64,000 nucleotides of DNA from Mycolicibacterium fortuitum subsp. fortuitum (lineage in GTDB: Bacteria; Actinomycetota; Actinomycetes; Mycobacteriales; Mycobacteriaceae), in the NCBI RefSeq assembly GCF_022179545.1, contig NZ_AP025518.1, forward strand, positions 5,766,001 through 5,830,000. Direction: 5' to 3'. Each line of letters starts with the position of its first letter. Position 1 is the stretch's first letter. Shown here piece by piece: positions 6,768 through 16,046 of the stretch. Under the pieces are notes generated by a model that ran no database searches, was not told where the DNA came from, and worked only from the letters and a program-made list of their open reading frames with translations. The position numbers and the translations under genes are program-made.

Positions 6768-9593
6768 TCAGGCCTTCTTGGCGGCAGCCTTTTTCGCCGG
6801 GGCCTTCTTGGCAGCGGTCTTCTTGGCGGCCGCTTTCTTGGCCGGAGCCTTCTTCGCCGCCTTCTTCACTGGCCCGCGGGCCCGGCGATCGGCCAGCAGT
6901 TCCGAGGCCCGCTCGTCGGTGATCGAGGCGACGTCGTCGCCCTTGCGCAGGCTGGCGTTGGTCTCACCGTCGGTGACATACGGACCGAATCGGCCATCCT
7001 TGATCACCATCGGCTTGCCCGAGGCCGGGTCGGTGCCCAGCTCCCGCAGCGGCGGGGCCGCAGCGGCCTGGCGCCCACGTCGTTTGGGCTCGGCATAGAT
7101 CTTGAGCGCCTCGTCGAGGGTGATGGTGAACATCTGCTCCTCGGTGGCCAGCGAGCGGGAGTCGGTGCCGCGCTTGAGGTATGGCCCGTAGCGACCGTTC
7201 TGCGCGGTGATCTCCTCGTTGTTGGACGGGTCGACCCCGACCACGCGCGGCAACGACAGCAGCTTGAGCGCGTCGTCGAGCGTCACCGTCTCCAAATCCA
7301 TTGTGCGCAACAGGGATCCGGTGCGCGGCTTGGGTCCGGTGGGCTTCTTGCCCTTCTTGGCCGTCGTGCCCGCGTCCGGATCCTCCGGGGGTTCCGGCAG
7401 GATCTCGGTGACGTAGGGACCGAAACGTCCGTCCTTGGCGACGATCTCGTGGCCCGTCGCCGGATCGACGCCCAGCACCCGACCTTCTTGCGGTGTGGCG
7501 AAAGCCTTCTCGGCCAACTCCAGTGTCAGCTCATCGGGGGTCAGATCGTCTTTGAGGTTGGCGCGCTGCGGCTTGAGCTCACCCGGATTGTCCGGATCGG
7601 CAATCATGCGTTCCAGGTACGGCCCGTTGCGGCCGACCCGAACCACGATCGCGCGACCCTCGTCATCATCAAAGAGCTTGATGGAGTTGACTTCTCGCGC
7701 GTCGATACCTTCGAGGTTCCCGCCGACGAGGTGCTTGAGGCCGCCGGACCGGGCGATCGAGCCCTCGACGCCGTGCTCACCGCCGAAGTAGAAGTTCGAC
7801 AGCCAGTTGGTGCGCTGCTCCTGGCCGTTGGCGATCTCGTCGAGCTCGTCCTCCATGGCCGCGGTGAAGTCGTAATCCACCAGCCGACCGAAGTGCTGCT
7901 CCAACAGGCCCACCACAGCGAAGGCGACCCAGGACGGCACCAGCGCGCTGCCCTTCTTCTGCACGTAGCCGCGGTCCTGGATGGTCTTGATGATCGAGCT
8001 GTACGTCGACGGGCGGCCGATACCCAGCTCTTCGAGGGCCTTGATCAGCGAGGCCTCGGTGTAGCGGGCCGGCGGGCTGGTCTGGTGGCCGTCGGCGGTG
8101 AGGTCGGCGGCGTCCACGCGCTGACCCTGCGTCAGGTTCGGCAGCCGGCTCTCGGCGTCGTCGGACTCGCCGCCGGCCAGCTCGTCGATGCTCTCGACGT
8201 AGGCCTTGAGGAAGCCGGGGAAGGTGATGGTGCGGCCGGACGCGTTGAAGACGACCTGCTCGCCGCCACGGGCGGTACCGGCGATGCGCAGCGACAGCGT
8301 CGTGCCGCGCGCGTCGGCCATCTGCGAGGCCACTGTGCGCTGCCAGATCAGTTCGTAGAGCCGGAACTCGTCGGTGTCGAGCTGCGCGTGCAGCTGGCCG
8401 GGCGTCTGGAACACGTCACCGGCGGGCCGGATCGCCTCGTGCGCCTCCTGCGCGTTCTTGACCTTGCGGGTGTACTGCCGCGGCGACGGATGCACGTATT
8501 CGTCGCCGTAGAGCTGACGCGCCTGGTTGCGGGCGGCGTTGATCGCCGAGTCCGACAACGTCGTCGAGTCGGTACGCATGTAGGTGATGTAGCCGTTCTC
8601 GTACAGCCGCTGCGCGATGCTCATGGTGCGCTCCGAGGAGAACCGCAGCTTGCGGGCGGCTTCCTGTTGCAGCGTCGACGTCATGAACGGCGCGTAGGGC
8701 TTGCGCGTGTACGGCTTCTGCTCGACGGAGCTGACCGCCAGTTGCGCCCCGCGCAGGCCGGCTGCCAGCGCTCCGGCGCTGGCCTCGTCGAGCACGAGCA
8801 CCTCGTCGGGCTTCTTCAGCTGTCCGAGCGAATCGAAGTCACGACCGGCGGCGATCCGGCGCCCGTCGACGGTGTTGAGCTTGGCGGTGAACCTGGGCGG
8901 GGTGGCCTCCGGGTCGGAGACCGACGCGTCCAACTCGGCGCTGACGTCCCAGTACCCGGCGCTGCGGAACGCCATGCGCTCCCGCTCACGCTGCACGATG
9001 ATGCGGGTGGCCACCGACTGCACCCGGCCCGCCGACAGCTTCGGAGCGACCTTCTTCCACAGCACGGGCGAGACCTCGTAGCCGTAGAGCCGGTCGAGGA
9101 TGCGGCGGGTCTCCTGCGCGTCGACCAGGGCGATGTCCAGGTCGCGGGGGTTCTCCGCGGCGGCCCGGATGGCCGGTTCGGTGATCTCGTGGAACACCAT
9201 CCGGCGGACCGGGACCTTGGGCTTGAGCGTCTCCAGCAGATGCCAGGCGATCGCCTCACCCTCGCGGTCACCGTCCGTCGCGAGGTAGAGCTCGTCGACG
9301 CCCTTGAGCAGGTCCTTGAGCTCGGTGACCGTGCTCTTCTTGTCGGGGCTGACGATGTAGAGCGGTTCGAAGTTGTCGTCGACATTGACCCCGAGCCGCG
9401 CCCACGGCTCGGATTTGTACTTGGCGGGCACGTCGGCGGCATTACGGGGCAGATCACGAATATGCCCGCGGGAGGATTCGACCACGTAATTGGAGCCCAG
9501 GTAGCCGGCGATCTTGCGCGCCTTGGTCGGCGACTCGACAATTACGAGTCGCCGGACATTCCCCTTGCTACCGCTGCCGCTATCGCCAGCCAA
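6768..9593 (-). CDS. topA: DNA topoisomerase I
   Basis: 941 aa. Type IA topoisomerase that relaxes negative supercoils. The TOPRIM domain begins RLVIVESPTKARKIAGYLG and includes TDGDREGEAIAWHL. The active-site Tyr338 is in ITYMRTDS. There are no C-terminal Cys4 zinc fingers. Instead several topo_C repeats are visible (FGPYVT, NGPYLER, YGPYLK), followed by a basic tail of about 40 residues made of AKK and APAKK units. This tail plan is typical of mycobacterial TopA. The single essential copy and gene position match Rv3646c. Confidence 0.96.
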   Translation of the reverse strand: MAGDSGSGSKGNVRRLVIVESPTKARKIAGYLGSNYVVESSRGHIRDLPRNAADVPAKYKSEPWARLGVNVDDNFEPLYIVSPDKKSTVTELKDLLKGVDELYLATDGDREGEAIAWHLLETLKPKVPVRRMVFHEITEPAIRAAAENPRDLDIALVDAQETRRILDRLYGYEVSPVLWKKVAPKLSAGRVQSVATRIIVQRERERMAFRSAGYWDVSAELDASVSDPEATPPRFTAKLNTVDGRRIAAGRDFDSLGQLKKPDEVLVLDEASAGALAAGLRGAQLAVSSVEQKPYTRKPYAPFMTSTLQQEAARKLRFSSERTMSIAQRLYENGYITYMRTDSTTLSDSAINAARNQARQLYGDEYVHPSPRQYTRKVKNAQEAHEAIRPAGDVFQTPGQLHAQLDTDEFRLYELIWQRTVASQMADARGTTLSLRIAGTARGGEQVVFNASGRTITFPGFLKAYVESIDELAGGESDDAESRLPNLTQGQRVDAADLTADGHQTSPPARYTEASLIKALEELGIGRPSTYSSIIKTIQDRGYVQKKGSALVPSWVAFAVVGLLEQHFGRLVDYDFTAAMEDELDEIANGQEQRTNWLSNFYFGGEHGVEGSIARSGGLKHLVGGNLEGIDAREVNSIKLFDDDEGRAIVVRVGRNGPYLERMIADPDNPGELKPQRANLKDDLTPDELTLELAEKAFATPQEGRVLGVDPATGHEIVAKDGRFGPYVTEILPEPPEDPDAGTTAKKGKKPTGPKPRTGSLLRTMDLETVTLDDALKLLSLPRVVGVDPSNNEEITAQNGRYGPYLKRGTDSRSLATEEQMFTITLDEALKIYAEPKRRGRQAAAAPPLRELGTDPASGKPMVIKDGRFGPYVTDGETNASLRKGDDVASITDERASELLADRRARGPVKKAAKKAPAKKAAAKKTAAKKAPAKKAAAKKA

Positions 9594-9696
9594 CTGTGCT
9601 TACGCTCCACTTCTATAGTTGCCGCGCCACGCCCGGCAACTGACAATTTCGCATTACGGGCGAGCCTACGCAAACCGGCTCTCCGCGTGTGCACCA

Positions 9697-10290
9697 TTAA
9701 ATACGTGGCCAGTGCGCCAACGCGGAGGCCTCCCCCGGTGGTTCCCCCACGTTCTCGACCAGGCGTGACAGGCGTCGACGCCCACTGATCCTCAGGGCCG
9801 GATGGGCGCCTCTGGTCCCGATCAGGGTCGGGGCGATCCCGACCCGCATCATCGCAGCGGCCAGCGCGGCGTGGGTGTCCGGGGCGTGTGGGTCCAGCCC
9901 CAGCAGATAGCGGTCTTCGGCCTCGGGTGTGCCCGCGGCCAGGGTCCACGCCCGCAGCTCGCGCGCGCCGGGCAACCATCCGGGCGGCACCGTCTTGACT
10001 GCGCCCCTGGTCCACTCCCCGGCGATCAGCATCAACTGGGGGTCCAGTGCGGTACGCACCAGCGGGTTGTTCTCGTCGGTGCTGGAGATCTCAGACACCA
10101 GCCCGGCCTCGCTGATCATCTGGGCCAGGCCCCGCGCCCGCCACAGCTCGTCGACGACCACCGATATCCGGGCCGCTTGCCGGCCGCCGTTGCCCGCCAG
10201 GACTATCTGTCCGGGCCCGGCGAGCACCCCGGTCAGGTCGGCCACCGCGGGCGGCACCGACTCAGCCGAGAAAAAGGACAGCTGGCTCAC
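9697..10290 (-). CDS. Conserved hypothetical protein (Rv3647c-like)
   Basis: 197 aa beginning MSQLSFFSAESVPPAVADLTG. It occupies the place of Rv3647c between topA and cspA. It is soluble, with no signal peptide or transmembrane segment. Visible features are a Gly-rich strand-turn (VLAGPGQIVLAGNGGRQ) and an LRA-W helix (GARELRAWTLAAG). No enzymatic motif is recognised. It ends about 100 bp before topA, and the gap holds no other gene. Function is unknown. Confidence 0.8.
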   Translation of the reverse strand: MSQLSFFSAESVPPAVADLTGVLAGPGQIVLAGNGGRQAARISVVVDELWRARGLAQMISEAGLVSEISSTDENNPLVRTALDPQLMLIAGEWTRGAVKTVPPGWLPGARELRAWTLAAGTPEAEDRYLLGLDPHAPDTHAALAAAMMRVGIAPTLIGTRGAHPALRISGRRRLSRLVENVGEPPGEASALAHWPRI

Positions 10291-10328
10291 GAATCGACAC
10301 TAAGCCAGCACAGGCCGCAAAAACGAGA

Positions 10329-10368
10329 ACACCCCCGCGGTGTCCGATTCGGACTCACACGGGGGTGT
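10329..10368 (-). terminator. Rho-independent-like terminator after cspA
   Basis: ACACCCCCG (10329-10337) pairs with CGGGGGTGT (10360-10368), enclosing a second small hairpin GTCCG-ATT-CGGAC (10342-10354). On the minus strand the stem is followed within a few bases by TCGTTTTTG. It lies just downstream of cspA and upstream of the Rv3647c-like gene. Confidence 0.75.
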
Positions 10369-10386
10369 CTCTTGGGTTTGTTTGGC

Positions 10387-10590
10387 TCAGATGGCCCGAA
10401 CACCCGTGGCCTGCGGCCCCTTGGGGCTCTGGCCAACCTCGAACTCAACCTTCTGGTTCTCCTCCAGGGTGCGGAATCCGCTGCCCTGAATCTCCGTGTA
10501 GTGGACAAACACGTCGGCAGAGCCGTCCTCCGGAGCAATGAAGCCGAAGCCCTTTTCCGCGTTGAACCACTTCACAGTTCCCTGTGGCAT
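10387..10590 (-). CDS. cspA: Cold shock protein
   Basis: 67 aa single cold-shock domain, [20 protein letters not shown], with RNP1 (KGFGFI) and RNP2-type DVFVHY motifs. It is a nucleic-acid chaperone binding single-stranded RNA and DNA. The ATG has an upstream GAAAGAAC-type purine tract. The gene is followed by a strong hairpin with a T run. Position matches Rv3648c. The 5' flank is nearly 300 bp, long enough for the structured leader usual in csp genes. Confidence 0.95.
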   Translation of the reverse strand: MPQGTVKWFNAEKGFGFIAPEDGSADVFVHYTEIQGSGFRTLEENQKVEFEVGQSPKGPQATGVRAI

Positions 10591-10887
10591 CTTTTGTTCT
10601 TTCCTTCTCTTTCAACCGGGTGCGGTCCACCGACTTCCGATGTACCGGGCCCGTTCCGACCGCCATCCTTCGTGGAGTCGCCCGGAACTGACCCGACCTA
10701 CAACCCTCGCAGGAACCGCGATCGCAACGACGATCCTGCGAGTGCGAGTACAAACACAGAAGCTGCGACCGTGATCAGTCAACCATGTTCGGGTCGGCTG
10801 CGACAGTCTTGGCGTGCGGCGCGTGGTGAACAATTCGTTTACAAATCCGAGTCGATGTCGGCGGGGTAGATCGCAGGAGGAAAAACA
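10591..10887. promoter_or_regulatory. Divergent intergenic region cspA / helicase
   Basis: 297 bp without a coding frame. It should hold the cspA promoter and leader on the minus strand and the helicase promoter on the plus strand. AT-rich stretches occur near 10830-10850 (TTCGTTTACAAATCC). The helicase GTG is preceded by a clear GCAGGAGG ribosome binding site at about 10873-10880. I could not single out a convincing -35/-10 pair. Confidence 0.45.
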
Positions 10888-13242
10888 GTGCTGGAACAGG
10901 GGTCGGATTTCGGCCGTGAGCTGCTGGCTTGCGCTGTCGAGGGCACCCCTTCCGGGGAGAATCCGCTACGCCATGTTGCGGATATACCGCCGCGACACGG
11001 CAAACCGGATCAATGGCCGCAGTGGGCCCATCCGGAGGTCGTGCAGGCGTTGCGGGACCGCGGAATCGTCGCGCCGTGGTCGCATCAGTTGGCCGCCGCC
11101 GAATTGGCCCGCGCCGGACGGCATGTGGTGGTGTCCACCGGAACCGCCTCGGGCAAGTCCCTGGCCTACCAACTACCGATCCTCTCGACGCTGGCCGAAG
11201 ATCGGCAGGCGCGGGTGCTGTACCTGTCGCCGACGAAGGCTCTGGGGCATGACCAGCTGCGCACCGCCCAGCAGCTGGCGGAGACCGTCGATGCGTTGCG
11301 GGACGCCGCGCCGGCACCCTATGACGGCGACTGCGCGACGGAGGTTCGGCGGTTCGCCCGGGAACGGTCACGGTGGATCTTCTCCAACCCGGACATGATT
11401 CATCTGTCGCTGCTGCGCAACCATGCCCGCTGGGCGGTGTACCTGCGGCACCTCAAGTTCATCGTCGTCGACGAATGCCATTACTACCGTGGCATTTTCG
11501 GATCCAACGTGGCCATGGTGCTGCGTCGTCTGCTGCGGTTGTGCGCGCGCTACTCGCCGGACGGATCGGGACCGACGGTGATTTTCGCAAGCGCCACCAC
11601 CGCGGCACCCGCCGAGACCGCGGCCGAGTTGATCGGCCAGACAGTCGCCGAGGTGACCGAGGACGGCTCGCCCCAGGGAGCGCGCACCATCGCACTGTGG
11701 GAGCCGGCGCTGCTGGACGATCTGACCGGAGAGAACGGCGCACCGGTACGGCGTTCGGCCGGCGCCGAGGCGGCCCGGGTGATGGCCGACCTCATGACCG
11801 AGGGGGCGCGCACTCTGACATTCGTGCGCTCTCGCCGCGGTGCCGAGCTGACCGCCCTGGGCACCCGGGCCCGGTTGGAGGACACCGCACCCGAACTCGC
11901 GGATCTGGTGGCCTCCTATCGGGCCGGTTACCTCTCCGAGGACCGTCGCGAACTGGAAGCGGCGTTGACCGACGGACGGTTGCGCGGGCTGGCCACCACC
12001 AACGCACTGGAACTCGGCATCGACATCGCCGGGCTGGATGCGGTGGTGATGGCGGGATTTCCCGGCACCGTCACCTCGTTCTGGCAGCAGGCCGGCCGGT
12101 CCGGCCGACGCGGCCAGGGCGCGCTGATCGTGCTGATCGCCCGCGATGATCCGCTGGACACCTATTTGGTGCACCACCCCGCAGCCCTGTTGGACAAACC
12201 GATCGAGCGGGTGGTCATCGACCCGACCAATCCGCATGTACTGGGTCCGCAATTGCTGTGCGCGGCAGCCGAGTTGCCACTCACCGCGGCCGAGGTGCGG
12301 TTGTGGGATGCCGAGGCAGTCGCCGAGACCCTCGTCGATGACGGACTGCTGCGCAAGCGCCCTGGCGGCTACTTCCCGGCTCCCGGTGTGGATCCGCACC
12401 CGGCCGTCGACATCCGCGGCTCCAGCGGCGGCCAGATCGCGATCCTGGAGGTCGACACCGGCCGGATGCTGGGCAGCACCGGCGCCGGCCAGGCGGCGGC
12501 CGCGCTGCATCCCGGCGCGGTGTATCTGCACCAGGGCGAGACGTATCTGGTGGACTCGCTGTCCTTCGAGGACGGTGTGGCGTTCGTGTATGCCGCCGAT
12601 CCGGGCTACACGACGTTCGCCCGCGAGACGACCGATATCGCGGTCACCGGCCCCGGCGAGCGCAAGACCTTCGGCCCTGTCACCGTCGGCCTCGTGCCGG
12701 TGTCCGTGACCAACACCGTGGTGGGCTATCTGCGCCGACGGATCGACGGCGAGGTCATCGACTTCGTCGAGCTGGACATGCCACCCAGCACCCTGGACAC
12801 CATGGCCGTGATGTGCACGATCACCCCGGAAGCCCTGCAGGACAACGGCATCGATTCGCTGTCCGTCCCCGGGAGCCTGCACGCCGCCGAACACGCGGCG
12901 ATCGGCCTGCTGCCGCTGGTGGCCAGCTGCGACCGCGGCGACATCGGCGGGGTCTCGACGGCTGCCGGACCGGTGGACGGTCTGCCGTCGATCTTCGTCT
13001 ACGACGGTTACCCGGGCGGTGCGGGCTTCGCCGACCGCGGTTTCCGCAATCTCGGTACGTGGTGGGGCGCGACGGCCGACGCCATCGAAGCTTGCGAATG
13101 CCCGCAGGGCTGCCCCTCGTGCGTGCAGTCACCGAAATGCGGCAACGGCAACGACCCGTTGGACAAATCGGGCGCGGTACGAGTACTCCGCCTGGTGCTC
13201 GGCGCGCTGAGTACGTCCTCAGCGGACCCCCGACCGCGTTGA
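10888..13242 (+). CDS. MrfA/YprA-type DEAH-box helicase with DUF1998
   Basis: 784 aa from GTG 10888, with ribosome binding site GGAGG 7 bases upstream. Superfamily 2 helicase motifs are I (STGTASGKSLAY), II (VVDECHYY, a DEAH variant DECH), III (FASATTAAP), and V/VI (TTNALELGIDIAGLD, then QQAGRSGRRGQ). The C-terminal DUF1998 domain ends with a Cys cluster (CECPQGCPSCVQSPKCG), the metal site of the MrfA family. The B. subtilis relative repairs mitomycin C lesions together with the exonuclease MrfB. No MrfB-like gene is adjacent here. Position matches Rv3649. Confidence 0.9.
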   Translation: MLEQGSDFGRELLACAVEGTPSGENPLRHVADIPPRHGKPDQWPQWAHPEVVQALRDRGIVAPWSHQLAAAELARAGRHVVVSTGTASGKSLAYQLPILSTLAEDRQARVLYLSPTKALGHDQLRTAQQLAETVDALRDAAPAPYDGDCATEVRRFARERSRWIFSNPDMIHLSLLRNHARWAVYLRHLKFIVVDECHYYRGIFGSNVAMVLRRLLRLCARYSPDGSGPTVIFASATTAAPAETAAELIGQTVAEVTEDGSPQGARTIALWEPALLDDLTGENGAPVRRSAGAEAARVMADLMTEGARTLTFVRSRRGAELTALGTRARLEDTAPELADLVASYRAGYLSEDRRELEAALTDGRLRGLATTNALELGIDIAGLDAVVMAGFPGTVTSFWQQAGRSGRRGQGALIVLIARDDPLDTYLVHHPAALLDKPIERVVIDPTNPHVLGPQLLCAAAELPLTAAEVRLWDAEAVAETLVDDGLLRKRPGGYFPAPGVDPHPAVDIRGSSGGQIAILEVDTGRMLGSTGAGQAAAALHPGAVYLHQGETYLVDSLSFEDGVAFVYAADPGYTTFARETTDIAVTGPGERKTFGPVTVGLVPVSVTNTVVGYLRRRIDGEVIDFVELDMPPSTLDTMAVMCTITPEALQDNGIDSLSVPGSLHAAEHAAIGLLPLVASCDRGDIGGVSTAAGPVDGLPSIFVYDGYPGGAGFADRGFRNLGTWWGATADAIEACECPQGCPSCVQSPKCGNGNDPLDKSGAVRVLRLVLGALSTSSADPRPR

Positions 13243-13519
13243 CGGCCGACCCCTCGACGGCCGACTACGCGGATCTACAACTGCGTGGCTGCATTCGGCC
13301 ACGCCGAACACACAGACGGTGCGACGAACGGTCGGACAACGCGATCCGTTCCCAATCCCGGAGGCCGGGCGCAGTGGCAAATTACGTGAACTCACTCATG
13401 TTTGCAACCCGACAGACCCTACTTCCGCAAACTGCGACCGGAATCCGCAGTTTTCCTGTGCGGATTCCGTCGCCATCAGACGTCGAGCAGGCTAACGCAG
13501 CGCCGGTAAAATCCTGCAC

Positions 13520-14545
13520 ATGAACCACGACTGGCTGCTCGTGGAGACACTGGGTAGCGAGCCTGTTGTGGTCGCGCGAGGTCTTCAGACGAAGAACCTC
13601 GTCCCGATCAGTGTGTTCCTACGACGAAATCCGCACCTGATGGCAATACAGAGCGCCATCAGGGAAAGCGTGCAGGCCGGACAGGGCGTCAGCACCATCA
13701 CGCCCAAGAACGATCGCGTGATCCGCACCGAAGTGGTGCGGATGTCCGACGGGCACATCCATGGCGTGCATGTCTGGATCGGACCCACCGATCTCGATCC
13801 GCCCCAGCGGCCGATCCCGGGTCCACTGATCTGGGACCTGACCTCGGGGGTGGCCACCGACACCGTCGAATCCCTGCGCAACAGCGGGATGAATCCGGAC
13901 ACCGAGACCACCCACGACCGGACGTTCGCCGACGACCTACCCGCCAGGGATCTCAACACCGGTGAGTCCAAGGTGCTGGCCATGACCGTCAAACCCGTGG
14001 TCGGCAACACCCTGTGCACCACCTGGGATGTCACCGACCACCGCGGGGAGCCCATCACGGTGGGATTCGTGGCCAGGGTGACCCTGGAGCCTCACGACGA
14101 CGGTTCCGACCGAATGATCTGCCGAGCCATGAACTGGCGCAGCGAACGCGAGAATCCAGCGCCGCCCGTGGACAACCTGGCCCAGCGCATCCTCAACGGG
14201 CTGGCCTGCCCCGGGGTACACCGGGTCCTCGTCGACCTCGACAACTGGAAGTTGTTGAAGTGGCTCGACGACCCGGCGCCGTTCTTCGACTGGCGCCACC
14301 GCGACGGCGGATCAGCCCGCATCCACCCCACCGACGCCCGGCACATGGCACGGATGACCACCGAATTCACCGACGGCGCCACCACCGCGGTGCTGCGGAT
14401 GCGTGCCGAGGACGGTGGGTGGCAGCCGGTGCACATGACGATCAACCGGGTCGAACTCGACGACGACACCTTCGCCGGTCTGATCGCACTGCGGCTCCCG
14501 ACCGACGACGAGGTCGCCGCATCGGATCTCGACCGGCTCGACTAG
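13520..14545 (+). CDS. PAS-like domain hypothetical protein
   Basis: 341 aa, MNHDWLLVETLGSEPVVVARG. Two segments look like PAS-fold modules: one near residues 100-240 (TWDVTDHRGEPITVGFVARVTLEP, split by loops) and one at 245-335 (RILVDLDNWKLLKWLDDPAPFFDWRHRDGG-like region through TINRVELDDDTFAGLIALRLP). It is soluble, with no catalytic output domain, so it may be a sensor or adaptor. I recall similar mycobacterial proteins annotated with DUF5593 but could not check this. It stands alone behind a 277-bp AT-richer gap and converges on the tad operon. Confidence 0.65.
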   Translation: MNHDWLLVETLGSEPVVVARGLQTKNLVPISVFLRRNPHLMAIQSAIRESVQAGQGVSTITPKNDRVIRTEVVRMSDGHIHGVHVWIGPTDLDPPQRPIPGPLIWDLTSGVATDTVESLRNSGMNPDTETTHDRTFADDLPARDLNTGESKVLAMTVKPVVGNTLCTTWDVTDHRGEPITVGFVARVTLEPHDDGSDRMICRAMNWRSERENPAPPVDNLAQRILNGLACPGVHRVLVDLDNWKLLKWLDDPAPFFDWRHRDGGSARIHPTDARHMARMTTEFTDGATTAVLRMRAEDGGWQPVHMTINRVELDDDTFAGLIALRLPTDDEVAASDLDRLD

Positions 14546-14555
14546 CCCGACTCGG

Positions 14556-14867
14556 CTACCCGACCGCATCCACCGGGCCGGCGCGTGCGGTCGCCCGGGC
14601 CGGACCGATGCCCCACCGCCCGAGGCGAACCGGAACCGACACGTCCAGCACCACGTCGAGTCCGACGATCCGGCAATCGCCCAGGACCGCACGCATCCGG
14701 ACAGCGATCCGGTCGGCCTCCGCGCATGCCGCGGCCGGTCCGGACACCACAGCGCCGGCGGCACCCACCGCAGCCAGATCCGCCGTGGCCTGGGCTCGGT
14801 GCCGGGCCGTGACAGCGGCACCGAGGTATGCGCCACCGGCGGCGAATGCGATCACGGTCGCGATCAT
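14556..14867 (-). CDS. TadE/G-like minor pilin (Rv3654c-like)
   Basis: The protein contains GERGSATLLAAAMIATVIAF, the hydrophobic helix of TadE/TadG-type pseudopilins with its preceding Arg-Gly-Ser motif. A small globular domain with two Cys (AAACAE, GDCRIV) follows. The coordinates use the first in-frame ATG (14867), which gives 103 aa. This cuts the conserved ERGSAT segment, so the true N-terminus is probably about 13 codons further upstream. No ATG, GTG or TTG is in frame there. The gene is last in the tad operon and overlaps or abuts the TadE gene. Confidence 0.7.
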   Translation of the reverse strand: MIATVIAFAAGGAYLGAAVTARHRAQATADLAAVGAAGAVVSGPAAACAEADRIAVRMRAVLGDCRIVGLDVVLDVSVPVRLGRWGIGPARATARAGPVDAVG

Positions 14868-14898
14868 CGCCGCGGCCAGCAGCGTGGCCGAGCCGCGC

Positions 14899-15216
14899 TC
14901 ACCCGACTCCGGGTTCGGGCACCGCGGCCGCTTCGGCCGACACCGTGAACCCCGGCAGCACCGTGGCGGCGCTGACCCGCGCCACCACCAGACCGCCGTC
15001 GCGCGCGACATGCACCACCGCGCCTGACGGTCCGACGCGACGGGCGGCGATCGTCGCTTCGTCACCTGCACCGCGCGCTGCCAGTCGGGCGGCTTCCCGC
15101 GCCGCGTCGATGCAACGGATCTGGACACCCACCGCGCTGAGCCCGCCGACGCACAACACCAGGACAGCCACCAGTGAGGCGATGGCGAATGCCGCCTCGA
15201 CGGTGACCGCGCCCCT
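14899..15216 (-). CDS. TadE-like minor pilin (Rv3655c-like), start unresolved
   Basis: The reading frame encodes RGAVTVEAAFAIASLVAVLVLCVGG, a typical TadE N-terminal motif (the VEAA glutamate plus a hydrophobic helix). IRCIDAAREAARLAARG and a beta-rich C-terminus follow. The frame begins right after the flp pilin stop, but no ATG, GTG or TTG precedes the conserved segment in frame. The nearest ATG (15221) belongs to another frame. Start coordinate is therefore approximate. The product is expected to be a minor pilin of the Tad system. Confidence 0.75.
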   Translation of the reverse strand, partial: RGAVTVEAAFAIASLVAVLVLCVGGLSAVGVQIRCIDAAREAARLAARGAGDEATIAARRVGPSGAVVHVARDGGLVVARVSAATVLPGFTVSAEAAAVPEPGVG

Positions 15217-15233
15217 GTCATCGAGCCCGCCTT

Positions 15234-15437
15234 CTACACGTTGGTGTTCAGCGCCCGGCTGATGATGTTGGTCAGCGCACTCACGATCGAATCCCCGGTC
15301 ACCACCGTGTACAAGATGGCCCCGAACGCCGCCGCGGCGATGGTCCCGATCGCGTACTCGACGGTGCTCATCCCCGATTCGTCGAGCATCAGAAGCGTCA
15401 CGCGCGCATTCGCCCTCTGAAACATGTTTCCTGCCAT
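15234..15437 (-). CDS. Flp-type major pilin (DUF4244, Rv3656c-like)
   Basis: 67 aa. The ATG at 15437 is chosen because a strong AGGGAGGA ribosome binding site lies 5-10 bases upstream; the frame opens 9 codons earlier. Sequence MAGNMFQRANARV, then MSTVEYAIGTIAAAAFGAIL, shows the prepilin-type GMSTVEYA processing region followed by a hydrophobic helix. It should be processed and assembled into Flp pili by the Tad machinery encoded upstream in the same operon. Confidence 0.88.
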   Translation of the reverse strand: MAGNMFQRANARVTLLMLDESGMSTVEYAIGTIAAAAFGAILYTVVTGDSIVSALTNIISRALNTNV

Positions 15438-15464
15438 GGCATTTCCTCCCTCTACACCGTGCAC

Positions 15465-16046
15465 TCACAACAGACCCGAGCCCAGCACCTCGCCGGCCAG
15501 GCCGGCGACCACAGGAATGACGCCCAGGCACAGGAACGCCGGCAGATAGCACAGCCCCAGCGGCCCGGCGACCAGAACGGAGGCCCGTTCAGCCACCGCG
15601 TCGGCTGCGGAAGTGGCATCGTGTCGGGCTTGGGTGGCCAGTTCGGCGACTCCGTCGGCCAGCGCACTGCCCGAGGCGGCCGAACGGCGGGCCAGCCGCA
15701 GCAAGGCCTCGGCGTTCTTGTCTTGCGACACAGCGTCGTTAGCGCCGGACCAGGCCAGAGCCGGGTCCGCACCGAGTGCCAGGAGTTCGGCAGCGCGGCG
15801 CAGCATCGGTGCCAGCGCCGGCGGTGCCGACGACGAAGCGGCCGCAGCCGCAGACGACACCGCCATGCCGGCAGCCAGACACGCGGAGAACAAGTCGAAC
15901 GTCGAGGCCGCTGCGAGCGGATCGTCGGTAACGGCACGTCGGCGGCCTACCCACGCCGCGGGGCAAGGCGCGGCCCGGTGCCGCACGCGGGCCGGGTCCG
16001 CACCGACCAGCAGGGCCGCAGCGAGAAGCAGTGCCGCCCAGATCAT
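15465..16046 (-). CDS. Type II secretion F-family protein (TadC-like)
   Basis: 193 aa, MIWAALLLAAALLVGADP. The ATG overlaps the stop of the preceding gene (ATGA). There is an N-terminal membrane helix, a cytoplasmic T2SSF region (ACLAAGMAVSSAAAAAS, then LRLARRSAASGSALADGVAELA) and C-terminal hydrophobic segments (LGLCYLPAFLCLGVIPVVAGL). It forms the inner-membrane platform of the Tad pilus with the TadB-like protein. Confidence 0.85.
   Translation of the reverse strand: MIWAALLLAAALLVGADPARVRHRAAPCPAAWVGRRRAVTDDPLAAASTFDLFSACLAAGMAVSSAAAAASSSAPPALAPMLRRAAELLALGADPALAWSGANDAVSQDKNAEALLRLARRSAASGSALADGVAELATQARHDATSAADAVAERASVLVAGPLGLCYLPAFLCLGVIPVVAGLAGEVLGSGLL

Noticed and set aside
6768..6890. 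AKK/APAKK tail of TopA considered as a tandem repeat or frameshift product
   Set aside because: Basic Lys-Ala tails are a normal feature of actinobacterial TopA. The frame is uninterrupted up to a normal stop.
7449..9788. 779-aa plus-strand frame across topA
   Set aside because: It is an antisense shadow of topA, with Val/Gly/Arg/Leu-rich composition and no motif. Long shadows are normal at this GC content.
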